Shown: one piece after another, positions 54,098 to 64,000 of the stretch
Layout: every line of letters starts with the position of its first letter
Position numbering within the stretch: position 1 is the stretch's first letter
Origin: Phoma sp. XZ068
Lineage: Eukaryota > Ascomycota > Dothideomycetes > Pleosporales > Didymellaceae
DNA length: 64,000 nucleotides
Assembly: GCA_004835665.1 (NCBI GenBank)
Contig: RBKR01000019.1
Span: forward strand, 744,001 to 808,000
Direction: 5' to 3'
Program-made: the position numbers and the translations under genes
Notes under the pieces: generated by a model
Database searches by the model: none
Seen by the model: only the letters and a program-made list of their open reading frames with translations
What the model was told of the DNA's origin: nothing

Positions 54098-54463
54098 ATG
54101 GCTTCTCCCGGACCTACCCAGACGTTGGCAAATGAGTCCTCGCAACGCTCCGAAGCCATCACAGTGGCGCGAAGCATCTCCTTCGGCACGACCCCTGTCC
54201 CTCGTCGTAACAACTCGCGCTCGTCGTCGAAGACTTCTGAGCTTCACCATACGCTGCATGCCTACGCCGTTTCAAAGTCACCGACTAACTCGACACTAGA
54301 CCAGTTCGTACCAGCTGAGAAGGTGAAGTCAATGTCGGACTTGGACAAGGAGAAGGAAGCGCGAAAGGCGAAGTCGCATCGAGTGAAGGCGAAGAAGGCT
54401 GTGGCGCGGATGATGGATTGGCTCGAGGCGAAGGTCAAGAGCGATGGAGTGAAGAAGGGCTGA
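54098..54463 (+). CDS. Small basic orphan protein
   Basis: Open frame of 121 residues from the ATG at 54098 (context CAACAACATGG). The first 60 residues are Ser/Thr-rich, with SFGTTPVPRRNNSRSSSKTS. The C-terminal half is a charged helix rich in Lys/Glu/Ala (DLDKEKEARKAKSHRVKAKK) ending MMDWLEAKVKSDGVKKG. No domain is recognised. The pyrimidine-rich leader and good start context support expression. Confidence 0.5.
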   Translation: MASPGPTQTLANESSQRSEAITVARSISFGTTPVPRRNNSRSSSKTSELHHTLHAYAVSKSPTNSTLDQFVPAEKVKSMSDLDKEKEARKAKSHRVKAKKAVARMMDWLEAKVKSDGVKKG

Positions 54464-54747
54464 GTTGATGATGCATCTGAGGATGTCGCAACGAGGATGA
54501 TGGCGAGAGGACGTTGGGGTGGTAGGATGTATAAGTAAGGTGTAAATATATCCTCAAACTTTTCTCGAGCCTATGATTTTAAAGAAACTGGACCGTCGTG
54601 TTCGAGTACCTGCTAACGTGTGACGGCCATGATAGAGCGATGCGCCTTGAACGCCATGCTAAATATACTGTGTCCAAATTCTGCGCCCAATTTCCAAACC
54701 ATAAAGCAATTCTCGGGTGTGTAGTACCAGTTTTAGAAGATCTCAAT

Positions 54748-55742
54748 CTAACCTCTTGCCCACTCATCTGTGGCTGGTGCATCCATTGCAACATTTCCTG
54801 GCAGACCAGTGCCAACCTGAGTACGACCGCTCTCAAGAGCACGTCGAGTCTCCGGGCTCAGCGGAGTCGTCTCGTCATCTTCCTCTTGGACGCGGTCCGA
54901 GTAATTGTTTGTATCTGGGAGGTAGTTGATGCGGCGTCGTTCGCCAGTGCCGCCATGCTCCTCACGGGCAATCAAGTCTGAGATCTGCTCTGGGGCAATC
55001 TTGTGGAGCCAAGACTCGCGTTGAGTCGGGATGACGATGATCGCGAACTGTAAAGTCAGTAGATGCATGTAAGGTTCAGAACGAAGATACGCACCGCCCA
55101 GACTACTACCAAACCCACAACTCCCATCAACAATCCTGCGATATGTTGCTCTTCTGCTTTCCACGGTCCGAGACAGCCCACTGTCCTGCCAAACGAAGTC
55201 TCACACGCGTCTGGCTTGTGACTTTTGCTTGGAAACGGCCAAGCCATATCCCTAGAATTGGAGAAACCACAGCAGTTGTACTGGTCTTGAATCGCTCGGA
55301 CCGAGCTCGCATCCTTGTTCCTGAATAGCGACTGCCATCGCTGTCGCAGCCCACAGTCCAGCTCTGAAGGCGGGGCTGCATGTGTTCCTAGAAGCGTAAT
55401 GACGACGGTCGAATAGATGAAGATGACAAAGTTGGCTACGATCACGAAAGGTGGGCGCTGGATCTCGCCGCGTTCCATGTGAGCGCGGCGCTCTTTGCGT
55501 CGCGTGAGGTCATATCCACACTCGAGGAGAATTCCAGATATGACTGGGAGCGCGGTTGCAAAGCCAGTGAGAGTCTCAGATATGGGTACAGAGAGGCGGT
55601 TGGCGCGGGACGCTGCGTAACTGCGAGAGTGAGCCAAAAACGCCGCTTCATCACGATCAGCTTACCCTGCCATGGCAGTCACGAATACGAGGTATACAAT
55701 GCTGATGAATGTAACAATCTGTTTCCTGGTGTAGCCAGCCAT
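54748..55742 (-). CDS. Tetraspanin-like membrane protein (Tsp3 type)
   Basis: Three exons (55742-55666, 55620-55095, 55047-54748) give 300 residues. Four hydrophobic segments are visible, starting with KQIVTFISIVYLVFVTAMAG and ending with AGLLMGVVGLVVVWAFAIIV. The large loop between TM3 and TM4 carries QYNCCGFSNSRDMAWPFP, the tetraspanin CCG motif, with further cysteines at DACETSFGRTVGC. The cytosolic tail is polar and acidic (QEEDDETTPLSPETRR). Fungal tetraspanins organise membrane microdomains, and Pls1-type members act in appressorium function. Overall layout fits the fungal Tsp3 group; the subgroup is from memory. Confidence 0.83.
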
Positions 55743-57103
55743 GTTGGCGGTGTTGTTTCCAGCTACTGCGGGGTACGCGTTGGTGACCAAAGAAGAGTTC
55801 TCTGTACGAAACGGTATTTAGATAGATGAAGAGATGTGTAAAGAGCAGACATGCAAATCAAAGAATGTCAAAGTCAGAGTCAGTGTCAGTAGCAGTGTTT
55901 GATTAGCTGTGGCCGTTATATGTCCAACAACTCCGCATTCCAGCAAGGCGGCTGAGACGTTCGTGCGGGGACCAATGTAGCTCAGCAGGTACCTCTGCGC
56001 ATGTACCTCAGATTCCCAGCGCGTAGCACGATTATAAGGACTTACTTCGAGCACTGTATATGCATGTCCCCTGGCATGTGCAGGAAAAATGCAGGCCGAG
56101 GATGTCGCGAGTCACTCGGTTGGTGAGGCGGCAAGTGCAGGACCAGCGCAAACACCCCTGCTGTAAGCTGAGAAGCGAGAAATGCCTTGTGATCAGCTGA
56201 AATCCATCATCTTTGCCATTGTTGTAATTGAGTTGGGCCGCTGCGCGTTTGCTAGGATGTGGTTAGGAGCGTGTAGCGCGGTCCTTCCCCTTGGTGGACG
56301 TTCAGGCCGTGGCTGAAGGGAACGGCTCGGTCGCGAGAAAGGAAGCGACACGCGTAATCTGGTTGGCTCTTGCCTTAGCGCACGTTGTTAGGGTGGAGTG
56401 CCGGTTCTTGCAAAAATGCCTGGATCTCTCGATCACACTCTCAAAGAAGACGTCATGGGACATTTAATTCTCTCTCCTGCTCCCCAAGTACGTCCATCTT
56501 GCCAGACAATTTAGGGGCGCGTTTGCTGTCAATACACTCGGCTCACGCCAGTGGCTGCTTTCAGCCAACGTGGTTAAGACGCGTGGACAATTGAAGAATG
56601 CGGCGTCGCGTGCGGCTGTGTGCTGTCTCACGGCAAACGTCGCTAGACCACACGATCACCGTCACGATTATGCTAAAAGAAGGGTCTCTCGACCGGCACC
56701 CGCCCCTGTATGCGGGGTGGGCCCGTAGTATATACCCACTGACAGCCCGTCCCCAGTATTTCTTTTGGCATTTTCCTCCTACCGCTTTGTTCGCAGACAA
56801 CCGTCGATGTGGTTGTGGATCGCTGTCTGGTAGTACTTGTGCACAATGATGCTCTTTTCACCGCCAAGGTGCGACTTTCGCGTACCTTCCGCATCTGGAC
56901 GGCAAGCTGTTCCCGTTGCCTTCACTTCTCCAGGTCCATCTGTGTTCGCTTGGCTTGTGGACTCGCTATCTACATCACCCTCACCTTGTACTCGCCAATC
57001 TGCCAACCCGCCTTCTCCCCGACGCAACTCGCACCCACAAACTTCTCCATTATCAACCCCACCGAGAAAGAACAAAGAACAACGAATATCCCGTTCTGAC
57101 CAC
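55743..57103. other. Divergent intergenic region
   Basis: About 1.36 kb between the tetraspanin start and the gene at 57104. It includes a TATA-like GTATATACCC at about 56728-56737 and long pyrimidine-rich stretches near 56880-57090 that look like a leader. The open frame at 56837 in this leader is in frame with the downstream gene but is Pro/Ser-biased and not preferred as coding. No other gene is seen. Confidence 0.4.
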
Positions 57104-57547
57104 ATGTCGCTCGACTACGACTACTATCAATGCAGCCCGAGGTCACCTGCGTTCGAACCCATTTTGGGCAGCATCACGGAGGCCGCCGAGTTTGAAGATG
57201 AATCAGACATCGAGATTGACCCCAAACCTGTCAGGCCATCACTCACCAAGATCGACTCGGCGTCGCATGATGTACCAGAGGCCTTCATTCCTGACATTTC
57301 CATCGGTGAACCAGAGCTTACAACAAAAACCGCAAAGGGCACCGTTATCCAATTTGCACGGATGACTACGGCCAAAGCTACCTCTGTTCGACGGGTGCTT
57401 CGCAAGGTCCTCGAAGCCGACAGGGTCCGCCGCCGAAAGGTTCTCAAGATCTACCTCAAGGCTATTACCTTCTTGCACTACATGCTGAAGGCTCACGACC
57501 GCTATGGATCTGCAATGATGACAACGGGCATGTACATGCCGCGGTGA
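57104..57547 (+). CDS. Protein of unknown function
   Basis: Open frame of 147 residues starting MSLDYDYYQCSPRSPAFEPI. The first 90 residues are acidic and polar (EFEDESDIEIDPKPVRPS). The last 50 are strongly basic and helical (TSVRRVLRKVLEADRVRRRK, then VLKIYLKAITFLHYMLKAHD), which could bind nucleic acid or membranes. No known domain. An in-frame ATG at 56837 could extend it, but the added residues are low-complexity. Confidence 0.55.
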   Translation: MSLDYDYYQCSPRSPAFEPILGSITEAAEFEDESDIEIDPKPVRPSLTKIDSASHDVPEAFIPDISIGEPELTTKTAKGTVIQFARMTTAKATSVRRVLRKVLEADRVRRRKVLKIYLKAITFLHYMLKAHDRYGSAMMTTGMYMPR

Positions 57548-58699
57548 GGAAGGTTTGATTAGTTATGAGCGAGTTTCGAAACCTGTTTGGATGATTTTGA
57601 TGATTATGCATGAGCATTTTGGGTTGCAGCATTGCACGGCGTTATATACCCAATGGCATTTGGGTTGCATGAAGAACACAGGATCGTGAGCTGCCTTATA
57701 GTTTATATCACATGCAACACTTTGTTGCAATATCTGGCAACAGATAACAATACGATTTTCACACCCCACGTTGCGTCTCTAGTGTCCTTGTGTGTTGTAC
57801 TTATTCATGATGATGACCTGTCATTTTGGGATTTGGAATCAACCTGACGGCCTCCTGCATGTCACTTTGTGATTTTCAAGGGTACCTACCTCGTGCAACG
57901 CTTCACCATTGCCATTGGGAGGTTTGATACATGTCCCCTCCTATGGGATAACGGCTAAATCCATCTTCGACGCAGCAACTCTCCTGCATTTTCTTCCTCG
58001 CAGCGGCTACAACCGGAGACCTGGTCGAGCGTACGAGTGCAAGGCTGGTCGCGATGTATGACGTTGGTTGTGCCGCGGATATTTGGCTAACCTCAGTTGG
58101 ATAATCTCCTAGCGGCTCCACCTTGAGGCAAAGTGCCGCTCACCGATGAACCATGGACAATCCTCAGGACTGCTGTGAGGTGCAGCAGCAGAGATGAATG
58201 CCGCTTGCGAAGGGAAACACGGAGTTTGTAGTGCTGCGATGTGCCTCTGCCTGGAGGTGTGGCTGCACGGCGCGCCCAGACAACCAATCGTGTGAGCACG
58301 GGCAGATTCCCTTGGCCTCGAAACACACGTCACAGCCGGGTTCAGATGGGCAGTGGAGAGCCACCTTTCGCACCACCCAACGCCCCACCAATCGCCGGCG
58401 TCCTGAATTGCTTCTGGCTGCCCTTCGCGGTCCGCTCTCGCACCTGACCTAGATCGCTATCTGCACGAATGCCCTAGTCTTCCCGCACCAGTGCTCCGCA
58501 TTGACGCTCTTTTCTTCCTATTCCGCACCCAGCTACCACCCTGGACCGCCTTTCAGCCTACCGTGACAGCCCGCCCGCGCCAGCCTTTGAGCTCCACGAA
58601 CTACCCAAAGCGGCGAGCAGCAACCCAGTACAGGCACCAGAGAGCAAGCAGGAGCGCAAGAGACGGGAGAAGCTCGAGCAGCTTCGCGAGGCCGACGAG
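57548..58699. other. Intergenic region and 5' leader of the SPX transporter gene
   Basis: About 1.15 kb. From about 58505 to 58699 the frame of the transporter start stays open without an ATG and encodes a plausible-looking peptide (ELHELPKAASSNP, KQERKRREKLEQLREADE) directly ahead of the conserved start MKFSHSLQF. Either this is chance or an upstream exon supplies an earlier start. Nothing else is recognised. Confidence 0.45.
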
Positions 58700-61473
58700 A
58701 TGAAGTTCTCCCACAGCCTGCAGTTCAATGCGGTGCCGGACTGGAGCAACCACTATGTCGCCTACAGCAACCTGAAGAAGCAGTACGTTTTGCCTGTGTT
58801 GGCACTGGGGTGTGTGTCGTAGGCGCAGAATTGAGGCTAACGGACGGTGCACTGTCTAGAATATACAATCTCGAAACACAGATCAACCAAAAGAGCACCG
58901 CGGCCACCGACGCCGAATCCTCCCCGCTGCTGAATGGCCCTGCCGACGACCCAGACAAGGCCTTCACCAACCTTCTGGATGCTGAGTTGGAAAAGGTTAC
59001 ATCGTTCTACCAGCTGAAGGAGGTTGAAATCTACGGAGAGCTGGACGCTCTAATCAACGACGAGGCAAACTATGAGCGCGAGCAGGAGGAGTTTGACCAC
59101 GAGCAGCAGAATGCACCCCCGGGGAAGCAGACGCGCAGTACTAGCATCTTCAAGCAGATTGGCTTCAACCGCCCACGGGCAACGAGCACAGTGAGCGGTC
59201 GCTCAACCGGCGACGGCATCGATGAGGATGACGACGACGATTCGGACGTGGATGCAGACGAAACCTCGAGACTGCGACAAAAGAGCCCTGATGGCCAGCG
59301 AAAGCGGCGACGGACCACAGACGAGAACAACAACTCAGACGGTCTTTCCTCGAAGCGCAGAACAAGCGTAGCCTTCGATGACTACAACGACATGGCCTTC
59401 TCGGCGCTCTACGACGAGGGTGTCTCCCTCAAAAAGCGCACCGTCAGTGTATACGTCTCGTTGTGCGAGCTGCGATCCTTCATCCAGCTCAACAAGACCG
59501 GTTTCGAGAAAGTCCTGAAGAAGTACGATAAAATCTTGGATCGCAAGCTCAAGAGCCAGTACCTCAACAAATACGTATACCCCGCGTACCCATTCCAGCA
59601 AAGCACCATGGATAAGCTTACGCAGAAGCTGGAGCATGTCGAGCACGCCTACTCCCAGATTTGCACCAAGGGTGACGTCGCCGAGGCCAAGCGCGAGCTG
59701 AGGCTGCACCTGCGAGAACACGTAGTGTGGGAGCGAAACACGGTCTGGAGGGAGATGATTGGTATCGAGAGAAAAGCACAAGCGGCGAACATTGGTATCA
59801 CACAAACCCTGCTTGGCCGCGATGTCAACGCAGGTCGGGTGCGAAGACAGGGAGATGAGAATGAGCCTGACATCAAGGAGGTTATCACGCCCATTGGGAG
59901 ATACAGATGCCCGCAATGGCTCATCAGCAAGACCTTCTGGACGCTGGTAGCTTGCATAGCAATATTCGTTGTTCTGCTGGTGGTGCCCATCATGGAAAAG
60001 CCGGAACAGCAAAATTGCTTGGCCATGGTTGTGTTTGTCAGTGCGCTATGGGCGACTGAGGTATGTATGATTTCTTCCCACCATATTCGCGATGCTAACA
60101 ATCACAGGCCATTCCTCTGTTCGTCACATCGCTGCTCGTACCCTTCCTCGCCGTAACACTCGATGTCGTCCGTAGCGACGTTGAACCGCATAAGAGGCTT
60201 GGGTCTAAGGCTGCAGCAGGCTATGTCTTTGCTGCCATGTGGACACCCGTTATCATGCTGCTGCTCGGAGGCTTCACCATCGCAGCTGCGCTTTCCAAGT
60301 ACAACATCGCCAAGATGATGGCTACCTTCGTTCTGAGCAAGGCCGGAACAAAGCCAAGGACTGTCCTTCTCACCAACATGTTTGTCGCTATGTTTGCTAG
60401 CATGTGGATCAGTAACGTCGCTGCTCCTGTTCTGTGCTTCTCCATTATCCAGGTATGTCCATAGTCTCGGATCTGTCGAACCTGTGCTAACGAACTAGCC
60501 CATTCTCCGCAACCTGCCCGCCGACTCCAATATGACCAAGGCACTGCTCTTGGGTATCGCGCTGGCGTCCAACATTGGTGGCGCTGCTTCGCCGATCGCC
60601 TCGCCACAGAACCTCATTGCACTTCAGAACATGAGCCCTGAGCCGTCTTGGGGTGTCTGGTTCTTTATTGCCTTGCCTGTGTGCATCATTTCTATCCTTC
60701 TGATTTGGGGTCTACTTGTCCTCACATTCCAGCCAGGCAAAGGCACTACCATTGTACCAATCCGTCCCATGAAGGACAAGTTCACCGGTGTTCAATGGTT
60801 CATCAGCATTGTTACTATCGTTACCATCGCCCTTTGGTGCGTAAGCCACCAACTCGAAGACATCTTCGGCGACATGGGCGTTGTGGCCATCATCCCACTT
60901 GTTCTGTTCTTCGGCACTGGTATTCTCACAAAAGAGGACTTCAATAACTTCCTCTGGACTATCATCATCCTCGCCGCTGGTGGCTTGGCTCTTGGCAAGT
61001 CTGTCAACTCTTCTGGTTTGCTCCACACCATTGCCGAGTCCATCACTACCAGCGTTGAGGGTATGAGTCTCTACGGAGTGCTTGTTGTGTTTTGTGGTCT
61101 CATCCTTGTCATTGCTACTTTCATCAGCCACACTGTCGCGGCGCTTATTGTGCTCCCTCTTGTGCAGCAAGTTGGTCAAAGCATGCCGGAGCCGCACCCC
61201 AACCTACTTGTCATGGGCGCCGTTCTCATGGCAAGTGGCGCTATGGGTCTGCCTACCAGTGGCTTCCCCAATATGAGTAAGTCAATTTCTATGATCATGA
61301 TCATATAACGAGTCTAACGTGTGACAGCTGCTATCATGATGGAAGATCAGAGAACTGGACAACGCTATCTCGAGGTCAAACACTTCCTTACCCGTGGTGT
61401 CCCCGCCTCTATCGTCACCTTCCTTGTTATCATCACCGTGGGCTACGGGCTCATGCTCGCAGCAGGCTTTTAA
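58700..61473 (+). CDS. SPX-domain low-affinity phosphate transporter (Pho87/Pho90/Pho91 type)
   Basis: Five exons (58700-58782, 58860-60060, 60108-60452, 60499-61276, 61328-61473) give 850 residues. The N-terminal SPX domain starts MKFSHSLQFNAVPDWSNHYV and continues with LDAELEKVTSFYQLKEVEIY and the basic KTGFEKVLKKYDKILDRKLK that binds inositol pyrophosphates. An acidic/basic linker separates it from a DASS/ArsB-like membrane part of about 11-12 helices (LASNIGGAASPIASPQN; GAMGLPTSGFPN). It exchanges phosphate across the plasma membrane (Pho87/90) or vacuole (Pho91); which one cannot be told by eye. SPX senses phosphate status and limits transport. Confidence 0.93.
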
Positions 61474-62128
61474 TAAGTCTCCTGTTGTAACCAACCTGTA
61501 CAAACTCTTGCATACTGTTTCCATATATTGTATGCGACATCGCGTCGCTGCATCGGCGTTCTGCATCATTGTGGTTTATTTGGAGTAGAAATGTAACAAA
61601 GCGCAAGCGCAATTGCTGCTCAGGCGTCCTGTCTTACCAACCATCGAATATTTGTCAGCGTGAACCAGACCCATCTCACGATACTGTAACAGGAAGGCAG
61701 GATATCAAGACAATGAATTTTGTACTGGTTCGTCATTCTACCAATTCCCGTGCATCACTGGCTAAACTCCGCAATTTTGGTCAGCATCCACCGCATAACG
61801 GGCCCCATGCAGATCTTGCGCAATAGAGACTAAGTCTATTCTATATTGGTACGAACGTAAGGTCTAAGATTTCTGATTATGCGCAGCACTGAATTGCTCA
61901 GCGGACGAAGGCAATGCACTGCAATATCACAACAGGCGGCTAGGGTAGCATAACGTTATGCTCTTACCAAGTGTGATGGGTACAAAGACAACCTCGTTTC
62001 CCATCACCAAGTCGTCACAACCGTCTCAATCCATCGTTGGCAACATTTAAACTCGACGCTCTTGACATTGAGCTCTGTCTTCACGCACTTCCACAGACAT
62101 CGAGTCCTACTGATCCACCTCCGACAAC
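61474..62128. other. Intergenic region, nothing recognised
   Basis: About 0.66 kb with the transporter 3' UTR on the left and a CA/CT-rich leader before the ATG at 62129 on the right. No gene is seen. Confidence 0.4.
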
Positions 62129-63097
62129 ATGAACACCTTCCTCATGACCATTCTGGCTGCCACAGCCTCCTTCCTTTTCGCATCAGCCCATGCACTCAAC
62201 GTCCGCACCATCTATCAGTTTCCGAACCCAACATGGCTCGAGAACATCATCGCAATGCGAAACGGCTCACTCCTCGTCACCGTCATCGGCAAACCAGAAG
62301 TCCACATCGTCAACCCCCTTGTCACCCCCTCAACCGCCTCCCTCATCGCCTCCATCCCAAACGCAAACTCAATCCTCGGCATCACCAAGCTCTCCGACCA
62401 TACCTTCGCCGTCGCAGCAGGAAACACTTCCGCCGGCAACCCTATCCCCGGCACCTTCAGCATCTGGAGCATCACCCTCCCGCCCACCCCCAAGCCAGCA
62501 GCCGTCAGAAAACTCGTCGATACACCAAAGCTAGGTATTATCAACGGCCTCGCAACACTGAATACGCACACCCTCCTGTTCGCAGACTCCTGGGCCGGCA
62601 ACATCGCATCTCTCGACCTGCGCACGCGTGAGACAAAAACGTGGTTCGCGCACGCAAGTACGGCGGCGAATTTCTCAGCGCCGGGGCTGCCGCTGGGTGT
62701 TAATGGGGTGCGTGTCCATGGGGGGTACGTGTACTACAGTAACACTGTGCAGTCCTCTCTGAACCGTGTTCGCGTCGATGCGGGTGCGGCGAGGGTTGTC
62801 GGGGACGTGGAAACGTTGGCAAAGGGCGAGGCGATTGGTGTTCCTGATGATTTTGCGGTGCTGGGGGATGGCAGTGTTATTTTGGGGCGGCCGCTGAGTG
62901 ATGAGTTGATGCGTGTGGCGGTGGGTGGGGAGGTGGGCGTTTTGGTTAAGGGGGAGAGTGTTGAGGGTGTTACTTCGGTTGCGTTGGATAGGGTGGGGAA
63001 GGGTGGGCGTGTTGCTTATTTGAGCTCGATGGGCGGATTTGATGCAAGTGGGAATGTAAAGGCTGGTGGGAGGGTTGTTGCGGTGGACCTGAAGTAG
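62129..63097 (+). CDS. Secreted six-bladed beta-propeller protein (SMP-30/NHL-like)
   Basis: Intronless, 322 residues. Signal peptide MNTFLMTILAATASFLFASA with probable cleavage near residue 20-23. The mature part has repeated short strands typical of SMP-30/gluconolactonase-type propellers: NPTWLENIIAMRNGSLLVTV, KLGIINGLATLNTHTLLFAD, LPLGVNGVRVHGGYVYYSNT and GVPDDFAVLGDGSVILG. Many fungal proteins of this type are extracellular with no known activity; a few (AsR5/EupF group) catalyse hetero-Diels-Alder reactions in tropolone meroterpenoid pathways. No biosynthetic partners are in view, so a lactonase-like or unknown role is equally possible. Confidence 0.78.
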   Translation: MNTFLMTILAATASFLFASAHALNVRTIYQFPNPTWLENIIAMRNGSLLVTVIGKPEVHIVNPLVTPSTASLIASIPNANSILGITKLSDHTFAVAAGNTSAGNPIPGTFSIWSITLPPTPKPAAVRKLVDTPKLGIINGLATLNTHTLLFADSWAGNIASLDLRTRETKTWFAHASTAANFSAPGLPLGVNGVRVHGGYVYYSNTVQSSLNRVRVDAGAARVVGDVETLAKGEAIGVPDDFAVLGDGSVILGRPLSDELMRVAVGGEVGVLVKGESVEGVTSVALDRVGKGGRVAYLSSMGGFDASGNVKAGGRVVAVDLK

Positions 63098-63718
63098 GAG
63101 CATGAACCTGATACTTAAGTTTGCGGACTTTGGTGCTTTATTTGTTCGTTTCAGAGTTCAGGCTTATACAGCTAATCATCAATCTATCAGGCATAGTACG
63201 AATGTCACAAACTACTAAGTGGTTTGCCGACCTGCATCAGCGGAACGAGAGTGGGTATGGAGAGTATATAGCCCGCACCCCAAATGTTTCCGATAAGGAC
63301 TAAGCCGGTGATACTTTAACATATAAGGCTTCAGGCAACAACATCAGTATCTCACGTAACAGGCTCTCCGCTGTTGTCAAATCATCCTAGATGTCACGTC
63401 AAACTAACGTGGGCCATTATCCACGCCCGCATCCATCAGAACGTGACCTGTCAAGCTGAAGAAGAATCGTTACAATTTAAAAAAAAAATACCAAGAAAAT
63501 GCTAACATGACCCTCTAATCGTAACCATATCCGGAGTAATTACATAAGCTGCATGAAAAGACCTTTTTGCTCCGTGCAATGCGGTACAATCGTCGCTTGA
63601 CCCTGCTTTTTGAAACTCTATATGTAGACATCAAGCATTACGCGTTGCGAATCCGACCTGAGCTCGGAAAATCGATGAGTAGGGGACTCGGCACTTGGTG
63701 CTGCGGACCCTCGACGGT
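63098..63718. other. Convergent 3' intergenic region
   Basis: About 0.62 kb between two convergent stops. It contains an A-rich run near 63479-63489, presumably 3' UTR sequence. No gene is seen. Confidence 0.4.
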
Positions 63719-64000
63719 TTAGTTGGTCTCGGCGGGCTTGTTGCTGGGGTACAGGTACTCGGTCTGAGGGAAGAACTCCTCCTTGATCAGACGGGGAGAT
63801 GTGAAGCGGAGGACAGGGTTGGAGGAGCCAGCCTTGTCGTTGGTACCGGAGGCACGGGATCCACCGAAAGATTGCTGGCCGATGAGAGCGGCTGTTGTCT
63901 TGCAGTCTGGAGTAGCGGATTAGCAAATAGTTCAAAAATGATGGTAATTTGGGGGAGACTCACTGATGTAGAAGTTACCGGCAGAGTAGCGGAGAGTGTC
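63719..64000 (-). CDS. PUT2: Delta-1-pyrroline-5-carboxylate dehydrogenase, 3' part (cut by window edge)
   Basis: Only the last exon (63906-63719) and 37 nt of the preceding one (64000-63964) are in the window; they are joined across a 57-nt intron. The readable C-terminus is RYSAGNFYIN, then CKTTAALIGQQSFGGSRASG, TNDKAGSSNPVLRF and a tail ending PAETN. This matches the C-terminus of mitochondrial P5C dehydrogenase (aldehyde dehydrogenase superfamily), which makes glutamate from glutamate semialdehyde in proline catabolism. The catalytic Cys lies outside the window. Confidence 0.9.

Noticed and set aside
56020..56175. A possible third copy of the cluster-flanking repeat (AGCACGATTATAAGG, GTTGGTGAGGCGGC, ACACCCCTGCTG).
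   Set aside because: The matching words are spaced very differently from the two real copies and the intervening sequence does not align; probably chance.

Overview
The window is nuclear DNA of a filamentous ascomycete (Pezizomycotina, most likely Dothideomycetes). Genes carry short introns of about 44-66 nt with GTAWGT-type donors, CTAAC/CTGAC branch sites and YAG acceptors. The gene content also fits: Zn2Cys6 regulators, a HET protein, the exomer subunit Chs5, the chitin synthase activator Skt5, a fungal tetraspanin and a dienelactone hydrolase. I saw no tRNA, rRNA, CRISPR array or intact transposon. Exon coordinates come from reading splice sites and checking frames by eye.

Layout. 0.4-8 kb: dienelactone hydrolase, a lysine-rich basic protein, an unusual Zn-cluster protein and a TauD-like dioxygenase. 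7.9-12.1 kb: a gene-free stretch. 12.1-22.8 kb: secreted copper amine oxidase, short-chain dehydrogenase, an unknown basic protein, eIF1A, the XPF/Rad1 repair nuclease and the complex III assembly factor Cbp4. 23.3-36.4 kb: a seven-gene catabolic cluster. 37.4-48.5 kb: Skt5, a HET protein, a wax-synthase-like membrane acyltransferase, Chs5 and an F-box-like/zinc-knuckle protein. 48.5-64 kb: a 126-bp tandem repeat, two related small membrane proteins, a GNAT acetyltransferase, small orphans, tetraspanin Tsp3, an SPX-domain phosphate transporter, a secreted beta-propeller protein and the 3' end of delta-1-pyrroline-5-carboxylate dehydrogenase.

The most interesting region is the cluster at 23.3-36.4 kb. 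It encodes a PrpF-type isomerase, a LigI-type amidohydrolase, an MFS transporter, an aconitase paralogue, a Yhm2-type mitochondrial tricarboxylate carrier, a Zn2Cys6 regulator and an RraA-fold aldolase. Four of these correspond by family or by chemistry to the lower part of the bacterial gallate/protocatechuate 4,5-cleavage route: PDC lactonase, oxalomesaconate tautomerase, hydratase and CHA aldolase, ending in pyruvate and oxaloacetate. Here the hydratase step would be taken by an aconitase-fold enzyme, probably in mitochondria. Every promoter region in the cluster holds a CGG-N6-CCG palindrome (best form CGGATGCATCCG), the type of site expected for the resident Zn2Cys6 protein, and another near-copy lies inside an intron of the regulator gene. 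A diverged direct repeat of about 95 bp brackets the cluster, between the housekeeping genes CBP4 and SKT5. Family assignments and motifs are read from sequence; the pathway is inference.
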